Shown: positions 1 to 6,254 of the stretch, one piece after another
Layout of the letters: every line of letters starts with the position of its first letter
Position numbering within the stretch: the stretch's first letter is position 1
Assembly (NCBI GenBank): GCA_015231995.1
Contig: JADGAO010000061.1
Coordinates: 2,991-14,793, forward strand
Reading direction: 5' to 3'
Source of the DNA: Nitrospinota bacterium
Lineage (GTDB): Bacteria > Nitrospinota_A > UBA7883 > JACRLM01
DNA: 11,803 bases
Made by a program: the position numbers and the translations under genes
The notes under the pieces: generated by a model
The model's input: only the letters and a program-made list of their open reading frames with translations
What the model was told of the DNA's origin: nothing
The model's database searches: none

Positions 1-394
1 GATTAGCCAGGAAGGTAAGCGTGTTATACCCCTCTTCGAAAAGGCCGACGGGAATATTGACGTTCAGCTTCCCTTCTGGATCATTTGGGCTAAGCTTGGC
101 CTGAGCCACCGGATCGTCGTTGAACTTTATGACAAGCTGTGACGAATCCTCAAGCAGGTTCGTAGAGTTTATATAACCGAATTTAATTTGGGCGCTTTCC
201 ACCTTCCACCTATCGGGGATGGGGATGGGAATGTCAATCATTCCGCTGATGCAACGCAGGTGTATCTTCGATTCGCCCACAAGTTTTTTCATTGGAATTT
301 CAAGTTTCTCGGCGCTGGCGGAGGGCGCGGCCATCCAAAAAACGCAGGCTCCAAGCACAAGAGCGGCCAATCTGACGGAGGTGGCTACGCGCAT
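1..394 (-). CDS. bcsB: Cellulose synthase regulatory subunit BcsB, N-terminal part (runs off left edge)
   Basis: Only the first 131 codons are in the window; the reading frame stays open to the left edge. The product starts with a Sec signal peptide: n-region MRVATSVR, hydrophobic core LAALVLGACVFWMAA, and probable cleavage after PSASA near residue 28. The mature start has the look of a BcsB first carbohydrate-binding domain: beta-rich, with a run from RWKVESAQIKFGY through LVIKFNDDPVAQAKL to VNIPVGLFEEGYNTLTF. In the family, BcsB is a periplasmic, membrane-anchored partner of BcsA that guides the emerging glucan. The position after bcsA on the same strand is the strongest support. The ATG at 394 lies 17 bp after the stop of a small ORF and has no clear Shine-Dalgarno sequence, so translation may depend on coupling. 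The C-terminal domains and anchor helix are not visible, so the family call rests on the N-terminus and context. Confidence 0.75.
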   Translation of the reverse strand, partial: MRVATSVRLAALVLGACVFWMAAPSASAEKLEIPMKKLVGESKIHLRCISGMIDIPIPIPDRWKVESAQIKFGYINSTNLLEDSSQLVIKFNDDPVAQAKLSPNDPEGKLNVNIPVGLFEEGYNTLTFLAN

Positions 395-411
395 ATTTAA
401 TATATGTCTTT

Positions 412-555
412 TTAAATTAGATAGTTGCCTTTGACGAAATCCGCTGGCATCCCCTTGGAAACAGCGGATTGAAATTGTATCATTTTATAACTCAAAAAAA
501 GCTCTGGAAATTGTTTTTTCATGTCCGGCAGGCGCAGGCGCTCAATACGCTCCAT
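412..555 (-). CDS. Small 47-residue ORF between bcsA and bcsB, unknown function
   Basis: The ATG overlaps the bcsA stop as TGATG, and a strong Shine-Dalgarno-like run, GGAAGGGG, lies at a suitable distance inside the end of bcsA. It therefore looks translationally coupled. The product begins MERIERLRLPDMKKQFPEL and ends GMPADFVKGNYLI. It is soluble, mildly basic, and has no signal peptide or membrane segment. It ends 17 bp before bcsB, so it fills the gap that would otherwise be untranslated. I do not recognise a family. Some cellulose operons carry short accessory proteins (for example BcsR and BcsF in enterobacteria), but I see no specific resemblance. Alternatively it may be only a translational bridge that carries ribosomes from bcsA to bcsB, or a chance frame. 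Confidence 0.45.
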   Translation of the reverse strand: MERIERLRLPDMKKQFPELFLSYKMIQFQSAVSKGMPADFVKGNYLI

Positions 556-2825
556 CAAGCCACCCCTTCCCGCACGGCCACCACAGCTGGCTCCAGGCTC
601 ACTTGCGGAGGAGCCTTGAAAAACTTGCGGATCCAGTCTCTAAAGGTCTTCCACATCCACAGGAGGATGGACTGGCCGATCTCCAGTTGTGCGCGTATTC
701 CCTGAACCATCAAAGCCCATATCAGTTCTTTGGTGTCAACGCCTTTGCCCGATTCATTCCAGAAATCAACCCATCGCTGGCTGTCGCCGAACGTAAACTT
801 CACCGCTTTGGCGAAATCCTCTTCCCCCCTGGAAAACTCTGTCCCGCAAATAACCGTCTTTTTCCTTTTGATGACGCGCCTGATCCGCGACTGGAACGTG
901 TATGTTTCACCGTAGCTGTCGGAGACGGTCAACTCCACATCGTCGTTTAGCTTGATATTGAATGTCGGCGACACCTCGACGCTCAAACCCTTTAGCGACA
1001 CGTCCTTGAGTTCGCCCTCCACCGTCTGCTTCATCCTGGTAAAAAACACGCTTGCCGACCCATAAGCCTTTATCCTGTGATGCCGCCTCACCTGTTTCTT
1101 CTCCCAAAACGCCCCCAGGGCAACCACCGCCAGAAAGATGTTGAATACGCACCATGCCGCCGTCACCAGCACCACGTCCCTGTACAGGGGATAGTTGATC
1201 CATGTGTAGATAGCCATCGGTATGGAGATGACGTTGATGCTGACCACGATGAAGAAGGGGGCCGCAAGCGGGTTTAACGACGCGGTATCAATCGTGCCCC
1301 CTTTTGGCGTGATCTTGAATGTCGGCTTGAACGGGTTGAGGATGACGGAGATAAGCGCGGGAATAAGGAACAGCGCCTGCACGCTTTCGTAGATTTCGGA
1401 GAAGAACGGCTTCCTTACCTTGCCAAAAAAGAAGTCCATGGTAAGGGACACGCTCAAGACATACGGTACGGCGTACGCCAATATCTGACCAACCGACGCG
1501 TGATAAATCCTGAGGCCGAAGATAAGGTACAGCGTCGGGGCGATGTAGAATATGAAACGCGACATCCCGAAGAACCAGAAGAACGACGAGTTGAAGTAAC
1601 ACACCTTCTGAAACATGCTCAGGCCCGTGAAGACAAGCGCGTTGCGTAGCATGAAGAGCTGGAGCATCCCCTGCGCCCATCGCGTGCGCTGGATAACGTA
1701 GTCGGAAAACGTTTCCGGCGACAAGCCGCAAACCATCGGACGGTCTATATAAGCGCTGTTAAGCCCTTTATTGTGCAGGATCAGCGCGGTCTCCGCGTCT
1801 TCGGTTATCGTGTAGGTGGCTATGCCCCCGATATCCATCAGGTGTTTCCTGCTGATAATGGCCGCCGAACCGCAGAAGTAGCTGGAGTTCCAGAAATCCA
1901 GCCCCAGGTGTATCAGGCGGAAGAACATGTCGTTTTCCACGGAGACGCTACCCACCCCCTCCAACTGCTTCTCCACAGGGGTAGGGTTGATGAAAAAATG
2001 GGGCGTCTGCACGAGGAAAAGCTTCTCGTCCCTGGCGAACATGCCCACGGTGTTCTCCAGCAAGTCGCTGGTGGGCACATGGTCGCAGTCGAGCACCACG
2101 ACCAGATCCCCGTCCGTTATCCGCAGAGCGTGGTTTATGTTGCCAGCTTTGGCGTGTTTGTTCGTCTCCCTGGTGATGTAGTTGACGCCCAGGTCCACCG
2201 CCAGTTTGCGAAGGCTGTAGTAGCGGTTCCACGCCGCCTCCGCTGTTGCGGGGTTGCGCCTGCGCGCCTGCGTGCCGCCGTCGTCGAGTATGTGTATCCG
2301 CAGTTTGTCCGCAGGGTATCTCATCTGAGCGGCCGCCGTCGCGGTGACCCTCGTTATCTCTTCCGACTCGCTGTAAGTGGGAATGAAAATGTCCACCGTC
2401 GGCAGGTTTTTGTCATCGAGGGCGACTGGGGCTATTCTCCTCCTGAGCGGCCAGGCGTTGATGAACATGCCTAAGAGGTGGAGCGCTATGGTGTGGCACT
2501 CCGCAAGGTACAGGAGGGCAAGCCCAATGAAATCGAACGGCCCGGTATAGTACAGCGTGTCGAAAGTGCGCCACATGATGTAGCGAACCGCAAGGAAGGC
2601 CGAAAGGATTATCACGCCTACCCTGAGGAAGGATTCATGGCATTCGAACCTGTTGGCGAAGCGGTATATGGCGTAAAAAATGGCGAAAGCCACCCACCCG
2701 ACAACCTGCCGCATCTCGGAGCTTAGGTACTGCTCTGTGGCGTAGAGGGAGTAGGTCAACAAACCCATGCCTAACAAAACAACGGACGCTTGAGCCGATA
2801 CCCTGACTGCGGAAGTTCTGTTCAT
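555..2825 (-). CDS. bcsA: Cellulose synthase catalytic subunit (UDP-forming), c-di-GMP-regulated
   Basis: This 756-residue inner-membrane GT2 glycosyltransferase should polymerise UDP-glucose into beta-1,4-glucan and export it through its own channel. Four hydrophobic stretches (about residues 14-125) precede the catalytic domain. That domain shows DDGG at 181-184, the DxD metal/UDP site DCD at 246-248, FCGS at 317-320, the TED catalytic-base motif at 341-343, and the acceptor-site motif QRTRW at 379-383. Further membrane helices follow (about 408-437, 447-468, 482-497, 520-542, 550-573). FKITPK near 503-508 matches the family's gating loop (FxVTxK). A PilZ domain follows, with RRHHR at 580-584 and DVSLKG at 608-613, which are the c-di-GMP-binding RxxxR and DxSxxG motifs. 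Length is close to alphaproteobacterial BcsA and shorter than the E. coli protein. All catalytic and c-di-GMP motifs are intact, so it is predicted to be active. It starts 34 bp after the duplicated secreted protein gene. The ribosome site is weak and distant. Confidence 0.95.
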   Translation of the reverse strand: MNRTSAVRVSAQASVVLLGMGLLTYSLYATEQYLSSEMRQVVGWVAFAIFYAIYRFANRFECHESFLRVGVIILSAFLAVRYIMWRTFDTLYYTGPFDFIGLALLYLAECHTIALHLLGMFINAWPLRRRIAPVALDDKNLPTVDIFIPTYSESEEITRVTATAAAQMRYPADKLRIHILDDGGTQARRRNPATAEAAWNRYYSLRKLAVDLGVNYITRETNKHAKAGNINHALRITDGDLVVVLDCDHVPTSDLLENTVGMFARDEKLFLVQTPHFFINPTPVEKQLEGVGSVSVENDMFFRLIHLGLDFWNSSYFCGSAAIISRKHLMDIGGIATYTITEDAETALILHNKGLNSAYIDRPMVCGLSPETFSDYVIQRTRWAQGMLQLFMLRNALVFTGLSMFQKVCYFNSSFFWFFGMSRFIFYIAPTLYLIFGLRIYHASVGQILAYAVPYVLSVSLTMDFFFGKVRKPFFSEIYESVQALFLIPALISVILNPFKPTFKITPKGGTIDTASLNPLAAPFFIVVSINVISIPMAIYTWINYPLYRDVVLVTAAWCVFNIFLAVVALGAFWEKKQVRRHHRIKAYGSASVFFTRMKQTVEGELKDVSLKGLSVEVSPTFNIKLNDDVELTVSDSYGETYTFQSRIRRVIKRKKTVICGTEFSRGEEDFAKAVKFTFGDSQRWVDFWNESGKGVDTKELIWALMVQGIRAQLEIGQSILLWMWKTFRDWIRKFFKAPPQVSLEPAVVAVREGVA

Positions 2826-2859
2826 TAATTTAAGTTATCGCCCTGCCCAGGCTGTTTGA

Positions 2860-3741
2860 TTACTTTTCCGCATCTGAAGCCGTGACATTCTTGGAGAACA
2901 TATCCTTGACGTCCCATGTGTAATACCAGGTCAAATAGAACTGCGCCCTGTTGGAGCTTTCGTTGAGCATTGGGAGCCGCTCCCAGTAATAGTTGACCCC
3001 GAAATGAAAAAACCATTTCCTGAAATCAACGCCAACAGCGGGGCCGCCTGCGTCGTAATACAGGTTGTTCTTCGTGCGGGAGCGGTGGCGGTATTCCACG
3101 AACGTATTGGTCACCACGCCGCCGGGAAGCGTGAACCAGTCCACCCCCTGGTTGACGAATCCCTGCGCGCCGGAGCCGTTAAGCCCGTCCACGTCGTAGG
3201 TGAGGTTGCCCCACCACGATCCGGGAAAGGCGAACGGGCCGAATTTGTTTCCGCTGTTGGCGTTCCAGTCGTAATACCAGGTCACGTACAATTCCTTGTT
3301 CGCGCTACTGGTCCCAAGCTCCGGCAACTTTTCCCAATACACCGCCGAGCCTACGGTAAGAAAATCCTTCCTCAACTCTATCCCGACGGCCGGCCCCTGT
3401 GTGTCGTAATACTTCCTGTTCAGTTCTCTTGTTCTATAGCGGTACTCCGCGTAGGTGTTTAGCATGACGTCGCCGGGAAGACTCACCCAGTCAATGCCCT
3501 GGTGTATCCAGCCCATACCGCCGGAGCCGGACACCTGGTCATCGTCATGGGTAACCTGTCCCCACATCCCCCCCGGATACCCGACAGGCTCGGCCCATCC
3601 CAACGCGGGCGACAGACAGAGAATCACGATGGCTAAAATCGTTGCGGCGGTTTTCCAGCGGAAGCAGGCCGTAAACCGGACGGAAAAGAAATAAGAAAGC
3701 TTCTTTACATCAAGATATGGCAGGCCAGATTCGTCACGCAA
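2860..3741 (-). CDS. Secreted protein with two tandem copies of one module, first gene of the cellulose operon
   Basis: The 293-residue product starts at TTG. I prefer this start because GGAG lies 7 bases upstream and there is no other start before the signal peptide. The n-region is unusually long (about 33 residues); the hydrophobic core TILAIVILCLSPALGWA follows, with likely cleavage after A50. The mature protein is two copies of one module, about residues 55-160 and 172-277, aligned at a constant offset of 117 residues without gaps. Shared blocks include YPGGMWG/FPGSWWG, QGIDWVSLPG/QGVDWFTLPG, EYRYRTR/EYRHRSR, YYD...GPAVG, YWEKLP/YWERLP and TWYYDW/TWYYTW. It is rich in aromatic residues and alternates like beta strands, with no obvious anchor helix and no cysteine in the mature part. 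It could be a periplasmic or outer-membrane glucan-binding or export accessory protein. That role is inferred only from its place in front of bcsA. I recognise no named family. Confidence 0.8.
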   Translation of the reverse strand: MRDESGLPYLDVKKLSYFFSVRFTACFRWKTAATILAIVILCLSPALGWAEPVGYPGGMWGQVTHDDDQVSGSGGMGWIHQGIDWVSLPGDVMLNTYAEYRYRTRELNRKYYDTQGPAVGIELRKDFLTVGSAVYWEKLPELGTSSANKELYVTWYYDWNANSGNKFGPFAFPGSWWGNLTYDVDGLNGSGAQGFVNQGVDWFTLPGGVVTNTFVEYRHRSRTKNNLYYDAGGPAVGVDFRKWFFHFGVNYYWERLPMLNESSNRAQFYLTWYYTWDVKDMFSKNVTASDAEK

Positions 3742-3777
3742 TCGAGTTCTCCCGTAAACGAGCTTGAGCGGTCAGCT

Positions 3778-3783
3778 ATTATA
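3778..3783 (-). promoter_or_regulatory. Candidate -10 box of the cellulose operon promoter
   Basis: On the minus strand this reads TATAAT exactly. A partial -35 (TTTAGA) lies 18 bp further up at 3802-3807. Transcription would start near 3771, giving a leader of about 30 bases to the TTG start at 3741. The -35 match is poor, which suggests an activator-dependent or weak promoter. Confidence 0.5.
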
Positions 3784-3828
3784 CAGGTTGTTAAAAAAAC
3801 CTCTAAAAAAGGGGTTCCGACAACCTGT
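3783..3828. promoter_or_regulatory. Perfect 9-bp inverted repeat overlapping the cellulose promoter (operator candidate)
   Basis: The arms are ACAGGTTGT (3783-3791) and ACAACCTGT (3820-3828). A second nested complementarity, AACCTC (3798-3803) with GGGGTT (3811-3816), lies between them around an A-rich loop. One arm touches the -10 box and the repeat spans the -35 region, which fits a regulator-binding site for the minus-strand operon. No T-run follows either end directly, so a simple intrinsic terminator is less likely. The arm spacing (37 bp centre to centre) also allows binding by two dimers with DNA bending. Confidence 0.45.
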
Positions 3829-4174
3829 CAGTGATTGACGAGACAAGAGATCGTCGGCGTTTGGTGATAATTGCATATAGCAATTCCAACGTCAATCTGT
3901 TTGTGAGATTTTGCGGGAGATTTTATCCGTTATTTCACCGGCACAATACGCTACATTGACTGAGCGTTAAATATCAGCCTATCCCCTTTTTTGACGCGAG
4001 ACGGCTACACTCTCCATGAATAAAAACCATCGCCGGCCAAGTATTAATTGTCACACCAGTAAAAATATAAGTTGTGCGGGAAAATTGGCGGCCCCAGCCA
4101 TCATCGCGCGCCCTTTTATGACGCTTTGGCACGGTTCGTGATTATCATTTACAAGTAGTGAAACATGTCAACTG

Positions 4175-4234
4175 ATTGACGGAGTCGAGATTGACGGAGT
4201 CGAGATTGAAGGAGTCGAGATTGAAGGACGACAG
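4175..4234 (+). repeat. Four 15-bp tandem units carrying ribosome site and TTG start
   Basis: The unit is ATTGACGGAGTCGAG (twice), then ATTGAAGGAGTCGAG, then a diverged fourth copy starting ATTGAAGGACG. Each of the first three units carries GGAG six bases before the TTG of the next unit. The unit is five codons long, so changing copy number would keep the downstream frame. In translation it gives the repeat (T/K)ESRL. Confidence 0.8.
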
Positions 4235-4964
4235 GCAAAACAGCCTTACCGCAAGGGCCATGGAACAGGCGGATGAAGCCGCCCGCGCCATGAAATCCCT
4301 CAATGCGATCATGTCCGCCTTTCAGGAAGGGATGAGCGCCAGGGAGAAAAAGAGGGCGCGCGGCGAAGAATCGCTCGTCAAACTTTCGGCTCTTCGGCGG
4401 GAGACGGTGGACGCGCTCAAGACCGCCGTCAAAAACTCCGACAGGCTCAAAAAGGAACTCCATAATGCCAAGGACACTCTCTCCAGCCTTCAGCGGCAAG
4501 AGGCCGTGGCTAAGGGCAGATACACGGAAATACTCTCTGGACGCATTCCGATAACCAAAGGAGAAGAGGGGGAGAACGGTTTCGAGTCGCTTTTCCATAA
4601 GGAATCCGAAGAGCTTTCGGCGAGGAAAGATCAGTTCCTCAGCCGGTTGACCAACGTTTTCTCCGGCCTGGAAAACGAGATACGCGAACTCGAAGGGCGC
4701 GGAAAAGAGTTGCGCGAAAAAACAAGAGACTGCGAAGCCAGGCTCGCCGACCTTGAGCGCAAACGGGTGATACTGTTTCAGAAGCTGGAGATATACAAGG
4801 CCGAATCAGCCGAGATGGAGCGGGCTATCAAGTCCACAGAGGAAGAGGAAGAGAGGCTTTTGCGGGACTATTCGGAATTCACGCGCAGGCTAAAACCAGT
4901 CCTGTCGCTCCCGCCGTCCACGGAAAAGTTGTTAGAGAAAAACCTCCCGTCAATAACCGTTTGA
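4176..4964 (+). CDS. Cytoplasmic coiled-coil protein of unknown function
   Basis: Up to 262 residues. No signal peptide, no membrane segment and no cysteine-rich motif. Nearly the whole chain is charged and helical, with heptad-like spacing, especially about residues 28-125 and 140-245. Examples are KLSALRRETVDALKTAVKN and LENEIRELEGRGKELREK. The C-terminus is short and Pro-containing (LSLPPSTEKLLEKNLPS). The start is ambiguous: 4176 is the longest frame but lacks a ribosome site, while TTG at 4191, 4206 and 4221 each have GGAG six bases upstream. ATG at 4260 (residue 29) is a further choice. Starting at 4191-4221 is best supported by the ribosome-site spacing. It is divergent from the cellulose operon and 125 bp before the ATP-grasp gene, and it may be monocistronic. 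Its composition resembles scaffold or flagellar-export-type coiled coils, but I cannot assign a family. Confidence 0.7.
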   Translation: MTESRLTESRLKESRLKDDRQNSLTARAMEQADEAARAMKSLNAIMSAFQEGMSAREKKRARGEESLVKLSALRRETVDALKTAVKNSDRLKKELHNAKDTLSSLQRQEAVAKGRYTEILSGRIPITKGEEGENGFESLFHKESEELSARKDQFLSRLTNVFSGLENEIRELEGRGKELREKTRDCEARLADLERKRVILFQKLEIYKAESAEMERAIKSTEEEEERLLRDYSEFTRRLKPVLSLPPSTEKLLEKNLPSITV

Positions 4965-5041
4965 CGGCGCCAACATACGCCGTACGGACATCTCTTTCGC
5001 CCCGGACGTAACATGACAAAACATAAAAACGGATTTAGCGC

Positions 5042-5047
5042 TATAAT
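5042..5047 (+). promoter_or_regulatory. Candidate -10 box upstream of the ATP-grasp gene
   Basis: An exact TATAAT sits in the 125-bp gap after the coiled-coil gene. The only TTGACA-like sequence, ATGACA at 5013-5018, is 23 bp away and therefore too far. The box gives a leader of about 35-40 bases to the ATG at 5090. Judged on the -10 match alone. Confidence 0.35.
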
Positions 5048-5089
5048 TCCCTCAATTGATGTCCCACGCAACAACTAATACGAAGTGTT

Positions 5090-6250
5090 ATGTTGAATTC
5101 GCAGGATACGCCCCCAATTCTCCTCATAGGGTCCAACGTGCGGTTTCTCGCCGAGAACGCCTCGCGTCATGGGCGCGAGGTCTTCACCGTCGACTATTAC
5201 GGCGACTGGGACACGAAAAGACTCTCCCAAAACCGCTCCATAAAACGCGAAGGCGCAGGCGTGCTGGATCTGCGCGCGCTTATTAACCTGGCCGCCGGCC
5301 TGGAAAACTCCGGCGTGGTATACGGCCCCGGGTTCGAGAACGACTTGATGGCCCTCTCGCGCCTTTCCGACCTTGGGCGCGTCATCGGATGCTCGCTGGA
5401 AACCGTGAAAAAATCGAGAGACCCGCATTCGCTGGCCCGCGCCGCGACCGCGTGGAATTTTTCGTACCCGAAGATAGCGATGGAACTGACGGAATCCATG
5501 CGCCAGGAACGATGGCTGATAAAGCCGTTCGCAAGCCTCGGCGGGAACAGGATACGCTTCGTTGACGAAAACTACCGGCCCGGAACCGAGCGGGTGTATT
5601 ACCAGAAATTCCACAGCGGCATGCCTTCGTCGGCCATCGTGGTCTCCAACGGATCGGAAGCGGCGCTTGTGGCGTTGATGACGCAGATATACGGCGACGC
5701 CTCTTTCGGAACGGAGGGTTTCAAATTCGTCGGCAACGTCTTCCCGCACCCGTTCGCAAAAGAAATTACGAACTCGGCCACCACCATCGCCGAGGCGCTC
5801 ACGCTGGAATTCGATCTGAAAGGGTTGTGGGGGTTCGACTTCATCTACGGCGGCGACGTGACGCTCATCGAGATAAACCCGCGTCCCACCTCGTCGCTCG
5901 GCCTTTTGGACATGGCCACGTGGAACGACCTGCTCGGCCTGCATATCGAAAGCGTGGCCGGGAAAAAATCGAACCTTATCCTCGACCCCGGCCCCACAGG
6001 GCGCTACTTCGCGCAAGGAAGAGTCTACGCCAAATCGGACGCCGTCTTCACAGGTTCACAGACGTGGAGCGAGCGAGGGGCCAGAGACATCCCGCACGAA
6101 GGCGATTTCGTCAACGCGGGCGAGCCTGTGATAACCGTCACAGCCTCCGACTCCACATACAGCGGCGCGCTGGCCAAACTTCGCAAAGAGGCTGGCGACG
6201 CGCAGGACAGCATCACCCCAGCGACAGCCACGCCGTTCATGAAAGACTGA
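5090..6250 (+). CDS. ATP-grasp superfamily carboligase-like protein
   Basis: A 386-residue soluble protein. The N-terminal third (PPILLIGSNVRFLAENASRHG, then VDYYGDWDTKR) looks like the Rossmann-type pre-ATP-grasp domain of the COG2232-like group. The ATP-grasp fold follows, with the nucleotide-binding lysine in WLIKPFASLGG (K145). The metal-binding end is GFDFIYGGDVTLIEINPRPTSS (E261, N263, R265). A beta-rich tail with GRVYAK and HEGDFVNAGEPVITV resembles the C-terminal part of such ligases. The family joins a carboxylate to an amine or similar acceptor through an acyl-phosphate. Homologues of this broad type occur in archaea and in bacterial tetrahydromethanopterin/methanofuran gene sets, but this window has no other such gene, so the substrate is unknown. 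It ends 4 bp before the alcohol dehydrogenase gene, so the two are probably co-transcribed. The ATG has only a weak ribosome site (CGAAG). Confidence 0.8.
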   Translation: MLNSQDTPPILLIGSNVRFLAENASRHGREVFTVDYYGDWDTKRLSQNRSIKREGAGVLDLRALINLAAGLENSGVVYGPGFENDLMALSRLSDLGRVIGCSLETVKKSRDPHSLARAATAWNFSYPKIAMELTESMRQERWLIKPFASLGGNRIRFVDENYRPGTERVYYQKFHSGMPSSAIVVSNGSEAALVALMTQIYGDASFGTEGFKFVGNVFPHPFAKEITNSATTIAEALTLEFDLKGLWGFDFIYGGDVTLIEINPRPTSSLGLLDMATWNDLLGLHIESVAGKKSNLILDPGPTGRYFAQGRVYAKSDAVFTGSQTWSERGARDIPHEGDFVNAGEPVITVTASDSTYSGALAKLRKEAGDAQDSITPATATPFMKD

Positions 6251-6254
6251 GTTC

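Larger units (their letters stand above)
3742..4175. other. Divergent intergenic region between cellulose operon and coiled-coil gene
   Basis: About 430 bp with no convincing coding frame. It is AT-richer than its flanks and should hold both promoters. Besides the promoter and inverted repeat near 3780-3828, it contains a 17-bp palindrome, AATTGC-ATATA-GCAATT, at 3869-3885. For the plus-strand gene I find only a poor candidate: TTGTCA at 4048-4053 and TATAAG at 4066-4071, separated by 12 bp, too close for a standard promoter. If TATAAG is used, the leader is about 100 bases. I see no terminator. Confidence 0.5.

Noticed and set aside
1773..2474. A 233-codon open frame on the plus strand
   Set aside because: It lies opposite the catalytic core of bcsA, whose motifs are intact, so it is an antisense shadow.
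3991..4011. TTGACG with TACACT as promoter for the coiled-coil gene
   Set aside because: The two boxes are only 9 bp apart, far from the 16-18 bp needed.
4149..4598. A 149-codon minus-strand frame over the coiled-coil gene start
   Set aside because: Its apparent SRL repeats come from the tandem 15-bp units read on the other strand; there is no ribosome site and no recognisable domain.
5075..6016. A 313-codon open frame on the minus strand
   Set aside because: It is the complement of the ATP-grasp gene; the plus-strand protein has recognisable motifs, while this one is Arg/His/Val-rich without any.
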